Positions 1 to 5,212 of a DNA stretch of 6,652 nt are shown here, piece after piece. The notes under the pieces are model-generated. The model was not told where the DNA came from, did no database searches, and was given only the letters and a program-made list of their open reading frames with translations. The DNA is taken from positions 1-6,652 of the forward strand of contig WLMP01000050.1 of assembly GCA_009700155.1 (NCBI GenBank), given 5' to 3'. Source of the stretch: Actinomycetota bacterium (GTDB lineage Bacteria > Actinomycetota > Actinomycetes > Nanopelagicales > Nanopelagicaceae). The first letter of the stretch is position 1, and each line of letters starts with the position of its first letter. A program made the translations under genes and the position numbers.

Positions 1-344
1 TGAGAATCATCACTTTGAGCAAAATTGATAATGTCGATCTCTTCATCAGTATCAATCCACTCTTGCACCATTCCGAAACCAAAGGGGCCATCACGTAATA
101 CAGTATTTGGAACCAGGTCAAAGCCAGCACGGTTGCTTAGAAGAAAAGCGCAATACTCACGATGAGCAAGATTTCCATCTTGAAAATCCCATAATGGCTT
201 TTCTCCTGCAACTGGCTTGTATATTACTTTTTGAGTTTGGTTATCGAACTCAATCTCAGCTAATAGCGTTGCATTGGAGGCATCGATTAATCTGCCAACA
301 ACTCGCATACTCTGACTCAATAAAGTTTGCATACTTACACTCAT
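1..344 (-). CDS. SCO1664 family protein (PI3/4-kinase-like fold), N-terminal part
   Basis: This gene is cut by the left edge; 114 N-terminal residues are visible. I translated the minus strand by hand and found motifs I associate with the actinobacterial SCO1664 family: YKP (Lys43, probable ATP-contacting lysine), GEKPLWDF (47-54), HREYCA (61-66, with Glu63 in the position of a helix-C glutamate), LVPNTVLRDGPFGFGMVQ (77-94) and a hinge-like QEWI. The family resembles phosphatidylinositol 3/4-kinases in fold, but I know of no established substrate. The catalytic half lies outside the window, so activity cannot be judged. The ATG at 344-342 overlaps the DUF3090 stop as ATGA, with no clear Shine-Dalgarno, so it is probably translated by coupling. 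A second in-frame ATG (332-330, Met5) is possible. No signal peptide or membrane segment is visible, so it is probably cytoplasmic. Family assignment is confident; biochemical function is unknown. Confidence 0.88.
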   Translation of the reverse strand, partial: MSVSMQTLLSQSMRVVGRLIDASNATLLAEIEFDNQTQKVIYKPVAGEKPLWDFQDGNLAHREYCAFLLSNRAGFDLVPNTVLRDGPFGFGMVQEWIDTDEEIDIINFAQSDDS

Positions 345-880
345 CTGCGATAACCATTAGCTCTTGGACAAAGATGCCCATTTGGATCTACTGGAAGTGA
401 ACAGAAAGGACATGCTGGTCTACCCGCACTAACTACCATTTTGGCACGCTCACAAAATCCCTTGACCTGATTAATCTGTAGTGTGGCAATTACAAGATCG
501 GGTCCACTTTCTAAATCATCTAGAACTAATTCATCATCCTGAGATGCAGCTTGAATATTAACCACTACATGATCAGATTCCCAGGTAATGCTAATTACTC
601 CAATTTGAAAATCTTGCTCGATTGGAAGCTCAAGTGGCTTATCATCAATTAATGGGCTTGCAGATGACTCCTCAGTTGTTAACATCTGAGCACGTCTTAA
701 TTCCCTTACCAACTCTTCAAATCTCTGAGTAAGCGCAATAACTTGATTCTTATCAATAGCTAAAGTATTTATAGCATCCTTAGACTTTACTTGAATAAAA
801 AACTCTCGCTCGCCAGGTTGGCCAATAGCACTTACTATAAATCTAGTAGCTGGTTCATGGCGATAAACAATTCTTGGCAT
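341..880 (-). CDS. DUF3090 family protein with C-terminal CxxC...HxC zinc knuckle
   Basis: This 179-residue protein matches DUF3090, an actinobacterial family without assigned function. The N-terminus MPRIVYRHEPATRF and the segment GQPGEREFFIQ (20-30) are typical of it. The C-terminus carries Cys157-x2-Cys160 and His169-x-Cys171, ending CPRANGYRR, a probable zinc-binding knuckle and the family signature. The middle (about 40-65) is helical and charged. I chose the ATG at 880-878. The in-frame GTG at 895-893 would add five residues not usual for the family and falls on the probable ribosome site GGTGG (893-889), 8 nt before the ATG. The start overlaps the phosphatase stop by one base (TAATG) and the stop overlaps the next start (ATGA), so three proteins are made from one message. 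The constant neighbourhood suggests a shared pathway or complex with the flanking phosphatase and kinase-like protein; that is inference. Confidence 0.92.
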   Translation of the reverse strand: MPRIVYRHEPATRFIVSAIGQPGEREFFIQVKSKDAINTLAIDKNQVIALTQRFEELVRELRRAQMLTTEESSASPLIDDKPLELPIEQDFQIGVISITWESDHVVVNIQAASQDDELVLDDLESGPDLVIATLQINQVKGFCERAKMVVSAGRPACPFCSLPVDPNGHLCPRANGYRR

Positions 881-1551
881 TAGCGATTCCACCACTTAAA
901 TCCCTTGGCTATGAAGTCTCCCCCACCAATAACATTTGTAATTGGATTATTTAATGCAGCCGAAGAATTGGTATTACTGCTTACTATTGAATAGCTGCCC
1001 TTGTTAATACTAATTGTGGATATAGACCCAGGCTCAACAACAAATCTTTGAAAATCATCAGTTTTTAGCCCAACAGCTGCCGCTAAGAACATTTTTATAA
1101 TATCGCCATGTGTGACCAACAAGATCGGTTGCTTCTGATTTGATAACTCCTTCAGAATCGATTCAACACGTGCTCGCATAGATCGAAAACTCTCACCCTT
1201 TGGAAAGGTAAAACTTGATGGTTTGCTCTGAACAATTCGCCATTCACGCTTGCTAGCTAAGCTAGAAAGTTTCTTACCAGACCAGCTCCCGTAATCCATT
1301 TCAATTAATCTCTCATCTACATTAAAAGACGTATTTGCTCTTTTTTGCATATAGGGATCAATAGTTTGAATGCATCTTGTAAGCGGACTGCAATAGATCT
1401 TTGCAATTTTAAGTTGTTCGATGACTGGAACAAGATTTTTTGCCTGCTTAAATCCCTTTTTGGTTAACTCAACAGAATTGTCTCTTCCAGCAAGTATGCC
1501 TTTAATGTTAGCTGTTGATTGAGCATGGCGAAGAAGATAAACAATAGGCAT
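880..1551 (-). CDS. Histidine phosphatase superfamily protein, MSMEG_4193-like ('putative phosphomutase')
   Basis: This 223-residue cytoplasmic enzyme belongs to the histidine phosphatase (phosphoglycerate mutase-like) superfamily. The catalytic set is complete: LLRHAQS near the start (Arg8, phospho-acceptor His9), SPLTR with Arg59, IEMDYGSW with general-acid Glu84, and VTHGD with His148. The motif is RHA rather than the more usual RHG. Length and the C-terminal GGGDF segment (209-213) fit the actinobacterial MSMEG_4193 group, to which I believe M. tuberculosis Rv2135c belongs; it is often labelled phosphomutase, but phosphatase activity is more likely and the substrate is unknown. It is first in the three-gene unit with DUF3090 and the SCO1664-like gene. 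The ATG at 1551-1549 has no good Shine-Dalgarno but has a -10-like TAACCT 6 bp upstream. It is divergent from the aldo/keto reductase across 49 bp. Confidence 0.92.
   Translation of the reverse strand: MPIVYLLRHAQSTANIKGILAGRDNSVELTKKGFKQAKNLVPVIEQLKIAKIYCSPLTRCIQTIDPYMQKRANTSFNVDERLIEMDYGSWSGKKLSSLASKREWRIVQSKPSSFTFPKGESFRSMRARVESILKELSNQKQPILLVTHGDIIKMFLAAAVGLKTDDFQRFVVEPGSISTISINKGSYSIVSSNTNSSAALNNPITNVIGGGDFIAKGFKWWNR
889..893 (-). promoter_or_regulatory. Probable ribosome binding site of the DUF3090 gene
   Basis: On the minus strand GGTGG lies 8 nt before the ATG at 880. It supports that start over the in-frame GTG at 895, which overlaps this element. It is a weak match to the anti-Shine-Dalgarno complement, so stop-start coupling from the phosphatase gene (TAATG) may matter more. 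Confidence 0.45.
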
Positions 1552-1557
1552 TTGGCA

Positions 1558-1563
1558 AGGTTA
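1558..1563 (-). promoter_or_regulatory. Candidate -10 element for the phosphatase operon (leaderless)
   Basis: On the minus strand TAACCT fits TAnnnT and ends 6 bp before the ATG, which would put the transcription start at or next to the start codon. No convincing -35 is visible. The motif alone is weak; it gains support from the same spacing at other transcription-unit starts in this window. Confidence 0.35.
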
Positions 1564-1584
1564 CCGATCTTTTAAGCCACTTGT

Positions 1585-1593
1585 TGCTAATCT
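1585..1593 (+). promoter_or_regulatory. Candidate extended -10 for the aldo/keto reductase (leaderless)
   Basis: TGC followed by TAATCT fits the extended -10 pattern TGnTAnnnT and ends 7 bp before the ATG at 1601. No -35 or Shine-Dalgarno is evident. It shares a 49-bp divergent intergenic region with the opposite-strand phosphatase promoter; the two candidate elements do not overlap. Confidence 0.35.
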
Positions 1594-1600
1594 GCCAGCC

Positions 1601-2545
1601 ATGGAAATGCGCAGGATGGGCGGGGTGTCGGTCTCTCGATTAGGACTAGGCACTATGACCTGGGGCCGGGATACCGATGAGAATGAAGCAGCCCAGCAAC
1701 TTCAAGAGTTTGTAGAAGCTGGTGGAAACTTTGTTGATACTGCCGCGATCTATGGAGATGGCGATGCCGAACGGGTTCTAGGCGGATTTATTGGAACATT
1801 GGTTAAGCGAGAGAATTTGTTTATCTCAACCAAAGCTGGAGTATCTTTTAAAGATGGAGTTCGGCAGATAAGTAACTCTAGAAATGACCTAATTTCAGAT
1901 CTTGATAAATCATTAGCTAGATTAAATATCGAACATATTGATCTTTGGCAGATTCAAAGTTGGGATAAAAATACTCCACTTGAAGAAACATTATCGGCAT
2001 TAGATTATGCAGTTAGCTCTGGAAAAGTAAGATACGTTGGAATCTGTAACTTTAATGGCTGGCAGTTAGCAAGATCTGCCACACTGCAAAATCCAATATT
2101 TGGAAAAGCTGCAATCACATCAACTCAAAATGAATACTCGCTATTAAACCGTAAGGCTGAGGCTGAATTAATTCCGGCATCAGATGCACTTGGTGTTAGT
2201 TTTATTGCATGGTCACCGCTCGGTCGCGGTGTTCTAACTGGAAAATATCGAAACGGAGTGCCATCTGATTCAAGAGGTGCGTCCCCACATTTTGCAAACT
2301 TTGTTGAACCCTATCTTTCAGATAAATCAAAGCAAATAGTTGAAGCAGTTTGTGTTGCAGCTGACGGTCTAGGTTACTCACCATTAGAGGTAGCACTATC
2401 TTGGGTTAGAGATGCTCCTGGAGTTACTACAACCTTGGTAGGTGCTAGAACTGGAGCACAATTAAGAGGGATACTAACAGTTGAACAAATTGTACTTCCA
2501 CAACAGGTAAGACTTGCCTTAGATGAAATCTCTGAAAATATCTAG
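1601..2545 (+). CDS. Aldo/keto reductase with Gln in place of catalytic His
   Basis: This 314-residue cytoplasmic protein has an (alpha/beta)8 aldo/keto reductase sequence. In the usual family, NADPH reduces carbonyl compounds. Hallmarks are RLGLGTMTWG (13-22), FVDTAAIYG with Asp46 and Tyr51, STKAG with Lys78, the YVGICNF strand (145-151), SPLGRGVLTGKY (205-216), and a C-terminal VGART cofactor-binding segment (280-284). The fourth residue of the Asp-Tyr-Lys-His tetrad, normally in DLxQxH, is Gln119 (DLWQIQ; codon CAA at 1955-1957). Activity may therefore be altered. Length is normal and the frame is intact. I kept the first ATG because it sits just after a -10-like motif; Met3 (1607) and Met6 (1616) are alternatives. 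The stop shares CTAG with the convergent peptidase stop. Substrate is unknown. Confidence 0.93.
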   Translation: MEMRRMGGVSVSRLGLGTMTWGRDTDENEAAQQLQEFVEAGGNFVDTAAIYGDGDAERVLGGFIGTLVKRENLFISTKAGVSFKDGVRQISNSRNDLISDLDKSLARLNIEHIDLWQIQSWDKNTPLEETLSALDYAVSSGKVRYVGICNFNGWQLARSATLQNPIFGKAAITSTQNEYSLLNRKAEAELIPASDALGVSFIAWSPLGRGVLTGKYRNGVPSDSRGASPHFANFVEPYLSDKSKQIVEAVCVAADGLGYSPLEVALSWVRDAPGVTTTLVGARTGAQLRGILTVEQIVLPQQVRLALDEISENI

Positions 2546-3861
2546 ACGTTCTCTAGAAACTCATAAAGCACTCTAACGCCAAATTTTATTCCTTCAACCG
2601 GAACACGTTCATCCACGCCATGAAATAGTGAAAAGAAATCTAGATCATCTGGGAGCCTAAGTGGTGAGAACCCATAACCAATAATTCCTAAATCACTCAG
2701 GGCTTTATTATCTGTACCACCGCTCATTAGATAAGGAACTGGAATTCCTTCAGCATCTTCATTCTGAATCGCATTGCACATAGCTTCGACTAGTTGGCCG
2801 GAGAATTCTGCCTCTAGTGCTATATCTCGAGTTAAAACTTCAACTTCAACATCATCTCCAGCTAGCTTCTTTATAGTCTCATGTAGTTGATCTTCATGTC
2901 CTGGAAGGAATCTGCCATCAATTACTGCACTTGCACTTTGTGGAATGACATTAGCTTTGTAGCCAGCTTCAAGCATTGTTGGATTTGCTGTATTTGAAAT
3001 CGTAGCACCAATCATTTTTGAAGCTTTTCCAAGATGCTTCAGAAGTGGCTTTACATTGCTACGGTCATAAACATCCCCAGTTAGCTCAGCTATTTTTCTA
3101 AACAATAAACCACTGGTTTTAGTTTCTATTTGTGGCCATTCATAATCACCTATACGAGCTACTGCTTTTCCAATCTTTGTTACGGCATTATCAGTATTGA
3201 TAAATGAGCCATGCCCAGCAGTGCCCTTAGCACTCAACTTAAGCCACTGAATTCCTTTTTGTGCTGCTTCAACAAGATAGAGCCTATGGTTTCCAGTAAT
3301 AGTCACAGAGAACCCACCTACTTCAGATACAGCCTCACTGTAGCCAGCAAATAATTCAGGTCTATTCTTTACTAGCCATCTAGAGCCGTAAGTGCCTGAT
3401 GCTTCTTCGTCGGCGAAAAAGATCAATAAAATATTACGAGGAGGTTGATAACCAATTCTTTTCCACATTCTCACTGTTGCAAGCATCATGGCATCCATAT
3501 CTTTCATATCAACAGCGCCACGGCCCCAAATAAAACCATCTTTAATCTCACCACTAAAAGGCTCAACTGACCAATCCTCAGCTGTCACCGGCACAACATC
3601 TAGATGTCCGTGCAGCACTAACCCTGGTCTTGTTGTGTCACTACCTGCGATTTTCGCCACGACATTAACCCGATTTGGAGCAGATTCAATTAGTTCAGAT
3701 TTAATTCCGACTTCAGATAGTTTGTTGGCGACATATTGAGCGATCGCTTTCTCATCTCCAAGACCTTCACCATGATTAACACTTGGAAAACGGATCAACT
3801 CCTGACAAAGCAATACCGCTTCATCTTCCAACTCTTTTATCTGATCTGAATTTAACCTCAT
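2542..3861 (-). CDS. M20 family zinc metallopeptidase (dipeptidase/carboxypeptidase/deacylase type)
   Basis: This complete 439-residue cytoplasmic hydrolase belongs to the M20/M25/M40 group, which cleaves peptides or N-acyl amino acids with two metal ions. The metal and catalytic set appears whole: HGHLDVVP with His86 and Asp88, GRGAVDMKD with bridging Asp118, DEEASG with general base Glu152 and metal ligand Glu153, SEVGG with Glu180, and FHGVDE with His414. GTAGHGS (213-219) marks the dimerisation (lid) domain. There is no signal peptide. Length and the C-terminal SGGTDNKALSDLGI segment resemble actinobacterial 'M20 dipeptidase' genes such as, from memory, Rv2141c. Exact substrate is not inferable; dipeptides are a reasonable guess. 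It is transcribed alone, divergent from tRNA-Leu and convergent with the aldo/keto reductase. The start ATG (3861-3859) lacks a Shine-Dalgarno but has TAGTAT 6 bp upstream. Confidence 0.95.
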   Translation of the reverse strand: MRLNSDQIKELEDEAVLLCQELIRFPSVNHGEGLGDEKAIAQYVANKLSEVGIKSELIESAPNRVNVVAKIAGSDTTRPGLVLHGHLDVVPVTAEDWSVEPFSGEIKDGFIWGRGAVDMKDMDAMMLATVRMWKRIGYQPPRNILLIFFADEEASGTYGSRWLVKNRPELFAGYSEAVSEVGGFSVTITGNHRLYLVEAAQKGIQWLKLSAKGTAGHGSFINTDNAVTKIGKAVARIGDYEWPQIETKTSGLLFRKIAELTGDVYDRSNVKPLLKHLGKASKMIGATISNTANPTMLEAGYKANVIPQSASAVIDGRFLPGHEDQLHETIKKLAGDDVEVEVLTRDIALEAEFSGQLVEAMCNAIQNEDAEGIPVPYLMSGGTDNKALSDLGIIGYGFSPLRLPDDLDFFSLFHGVDERVPVEGIKFGVRVLYEFLENV

Positions 3862-3867
3862 AGGCTC

Positions 3868-3873
3868 ATACTA
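3868..3873 (-). promoter_or_regulatory. Candidate -10 element for the M20 peptidase gene (leaderless)
   Basis: On the minus strand TAGTAT (fits TAnnnT) ends 6 bp before the ATG at 3861, with no Shine-Dalgarno between them. This suggests a leaderless mRNA. A -35 match at 17 bp is poor. Confidence 0.45.
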
Positions 3874-3907
3874 CAGATACATGATTTCCCTTGAATTGGT
3901 ATTGCGT

Positions 3908-3913
3908 TAAAAT
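3908..3913 (+). promoter_or_regulatory. Candidate -10 element for tRNA-Leu
   Basis: TAAAAT (five of six matches to TATAAT) lies 8 bp before the mature 5' end of the tRNA, so transcription would start within a base or two of the tRNA itself. TTGAAT at 3891 resembles a -35, but the 11-bp gap is too short for normal spacing. This 60-bp region also holds the divergent peptidase promoter. Confidence 0.5.
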
Positions 3914-3921
3914 AGCAATAG

Positions 3922-4005
3922 GTCCAGGTGGCGGAATTGGCAGACGCGCTAGCTTGAGGTGTTAGTGCCCGTAAGGGCTTAGGGGTTCAACTCCCCTCCC
4001 GGACA
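3922..4005 (+). tRNA. tRNA-Leu(GAG)
   Basis: This is an 84-nt class II tRNA. The acceptor strands are 3922-3928 and 3998-4004 with discriminator A at 4005. The D stem GCG/CGC is at 3931-3933 and 3945-3947. The anticodon stem CTAGC/GTTAG is at 3949-3953 and 3961-3965 around loop TTGAGGT, giving anticodon GAG (3956-3958), which reads CUC and CUU. The long variable arm has GCCC/GGGC (3967-3970, 3975-3978), typical of leucine tRNAs. The T arm AGGGG/CCCCT encloses TTCAACT. The 3' CCA is not encoded (the next bases are CGC). Acceptor pair 5-68 is A (3926) opposite C (4000), a mismatch where G-C would be expected. No clear terminator separates it from apt 32 bp downstream. Confidence 0.97.
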
Positions 4006-4025
4006 CGCGTAATTGACTTACTCAA

Positions 4026-4031
4026 TATGAT
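4026..4031 (+). promoter_or_regulatory. Candidate -10 element for the apt operon (leaderless)
   Basis: TATGAT (five of six matches to TATAAT) ends 6 bp before the apt ATG at 4038. TTGACT at 4013 looks like a -35, but only 7 bp separates them, so it is not a normal partner. The arrangement points to a leaderless apt message; read-through from the tRNA is also possible. Confidence 0.5.
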
Positions 4032-4037
4032 TTGAAT

Positions 4038-4562
4038 ATGGATCGCAACCTTAATGAATTAATTCGTGTTATCCCTGACTTTCCTAAGCCTGGAATTGTT
4101 TTTAAAGATATAACTCCGTTGATTGCAGATGGTGATGCCTTTATAGAATGTTGTAACCAAATAGCTAAGTTTGCTCAAGATTGCGATTATGTGGCCGGCA
4201 TTGAAGCCCGAGGATTCATATTTGCTTCTGCAGTTTGCGCAATTGCCGGTAAAGGTTTTATTCCAATCCGCAAGAGTGGAAAATTGCCAGGGCAAACGAT
4301 TTCCAAAAGTTATGATTTGGAGTATGGCCAGGCAACACTTGAAATCCATTCTGGTTTGATAGATGCAGGCAAGCGGGTGCTTGTAGTCGATGATGTCTTG
4401 GCAACTGGAGGAACAGCAGTAGCTGCTGCCCAACTTCTAAAGCAGGCAGGCTTAGTTCCTACTGCCGTAGTTTTTTTGCTTGAAATTGCACAGCTAGGTG
4501 GTAGATCACAAATCGCCCGAGCCTTGCCTGGCTTACAAACTCACACAATATTGGCAGAATGA
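4038..4562 (+). CDS. apt: Adenine phosphoribosyltransferase
   Basis: This enzyme converts adenine and PRPP to AMP and pyrophosphate (purine salvage, cytoplasm). The 174-residue protein is close to the usual length of about 170-185. It has the family's N-terminal IPDFPKPGIVFKDITPL (12-28), GIEARGF (54-60), the RKSGKLP loop (78-84), SYDLEYG (91-97) and the PRPP-binding strand VLVVDDVLATGGTA (114-127) with the paired Asp118/Asp119. I chose the ATG at 4038; an in-frame TTG at 4032 would add only two residues and sits directly after the -10-like TATGAT. There is no Shine-Dalgarno. tdk begins 4 bp after its stop, so the two are very probably co-translated. Many actinobacteria keep apt between secF and relA; neither is here. 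Confidence 0.96.
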   Translation: MDRNLNELIRVIPDFPKPGIVFKDITPLIADGDAFIECCNQIAKFAQDCDYVAGIEARGFIFASAVCAIAGKGFIPIRKSGKLPGQTISKSYDLEYGQATLEIHSGLIDAGKRVLVVDDVLATGGTAVAAAQLLKQAGLVPTAVVFLLEIAQLGGRSQIARALPGLQTHTILAE

Positions 4563-4566
4563 CTAC

Positions 4567-5205
4567 ATGGCTGAATTAATTTATTACTGCGGAACTATGG
4601 ATAGTGGTAAATCTACCCTCGCATTGCAAACTGCACATAATCATAGATCTAGAGGTCGTGATGGAGTTATTTTTACAAGTAAAGATAGAGCCGGCAAGGG
4701 ATTAATTTCTTCTCGATTAGGTTTACAGATTGATGCACTTGAAGTAGATGAAGATATGGATATTCATAAGTTAATTGTTGAGCGGCTATCAATTGGTGGA
4801 CGTATTAATTTTATTATTTGCGATGAGGCACAGTTCTATACACCTACTCAAATCGAGCAGCTAGCAAAGATTGTCGATGGGCTTGGTATAGATGTTTACG
4901 CCTTTGGTATTCTCTCTGATTTTCGTACCAAACTCTTCCCGGGGAGTGCTCGCCTGGTTGAACTTGCAGATCGGGTTCAGACGCTTCAGGTTGAGGCCCT
5001 ATGTTGGTGCGGAGAACGTGCAACCCATAACGCCAGAACAGTTGGCGGTAAGATGGTCACAGAGGGAGAACAAGTTGTTGTAGGAGATGTAAGTACAAGT
5101 TCAAATGTTGCCTACGAAGTACTATGTAGAAGGCACCATATGAGAAATGTGACATCAAAAGTTTCTAATCCAGCATCAGAACAACCACTACCATTTAATA
5201 ATTAG
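4567..5205 (+). CDS. tdk: Thymidine kinase (type II, zinc-containing)
   Basis: This enzyme phosphorylates thymidine (and deoxyuridine) to the monophosphate with ATP, in pyrimidine salvage. The 212-residue protein has the small bacterial/cytosolic TK architecture: P-loop GTMDSGKST (9-17), CDEAQF with catalytic Glu87 (85-90), the DFRTKLFPGSARLVELADR segment (118-136), and a zinc site built from Cys146/Cys148 and Cys187/His190. The phosphate/thymidine lasso region RATHNARTVGGKMVTEGEQV (151-170) closely follows actinobacterial TKs. The tail after residue 197 is low-complexity and probably flexible. The ATG at 4567 is the first suitable in-frame start giving the expected N-terminus; it follows the apt stop by 4 bp with no strong Shine-Dalgarno, so re-initiation is likely. 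Its TAG stop overlaps the ribosome site of the next gene. Confidence 0.96.
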   Translation: MAELIYYCGTMDSGKSTLALQTAHNHRSRGRDGVIFTSKDRAGKGLISSRLGLQIDALEVDEDMDIHKLIVERLSIGGRINFIICDEAQFYTPTQIEQLAKIVDGLGIDVYAFGILSDFRTKLFPGSARLVELADRVQTLQVEALCWCGERATHNARTVGGKMVTEGEQVVVGDVSTSSNVAYEVLCRRHHMRNVTSKVSNPASEQPLPFNN

Positions 5206-5208
5206 GAG
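5204..5208 (+). promoter_or_regulatory. Shine-Dalgarno site of the alcohol dehydrogenase gene
   Basis: AGGAG (extended AGGAGA) lies 4 nt before the ATG at 5213 and overlaps the tdk TAG stop. It is the only strong Shine-Dalgarno in the window and fixes the dehydrogenase start. Confidence 0.85.
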
Positions 5209-5212
5209 ACAA

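Noticed and set aside
107..400. Plus-strand open frame of 97 codons across the SCO1664-like/DUF3090 junction
   Set aside because: It lies wholly antisense to two well-recognised genes, resembles no known family, and has no ribosome site; it is a shadow frame.
1250..1268. GCTAGCTAAGCTAG palindromic patch in the phosphatase gene
   Set aside because: It is coding sequence for a Leu/Ser/Ala run, is not repeated elsewhere in the window, and has no operator-like position.
2541..2557. TCTAGA repeated around a 5-nt loop at the end of the aldo/keto reductase gene, as a possible terminator
   Set aside because: The stem is only 6 bp, AT-rich and made of a self-palindromic hexamer, with no T run; it could easily arise by chance.
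4013..4031. TTGACT...TATGAT as a full -35/-10 promoter for apt
   Set aside because: The gap between the hexamers is only 7 bp, far from the required 16-18 bp; only the -10 part was kept.
4059..4433. Minus-strand open frame of 124 codons opposite apt
   Set aside because: It is fully antisense to a clear apt gene, with irregular composition and no recognisable motif.
4498..4566. Longer tdk start upstream, inside apt
   Set aside because: The extra 23 residues overlap apt, do not resemble thymidine kinase N-termini, and the ATG at 4567 gives the expected start before the P-loop.
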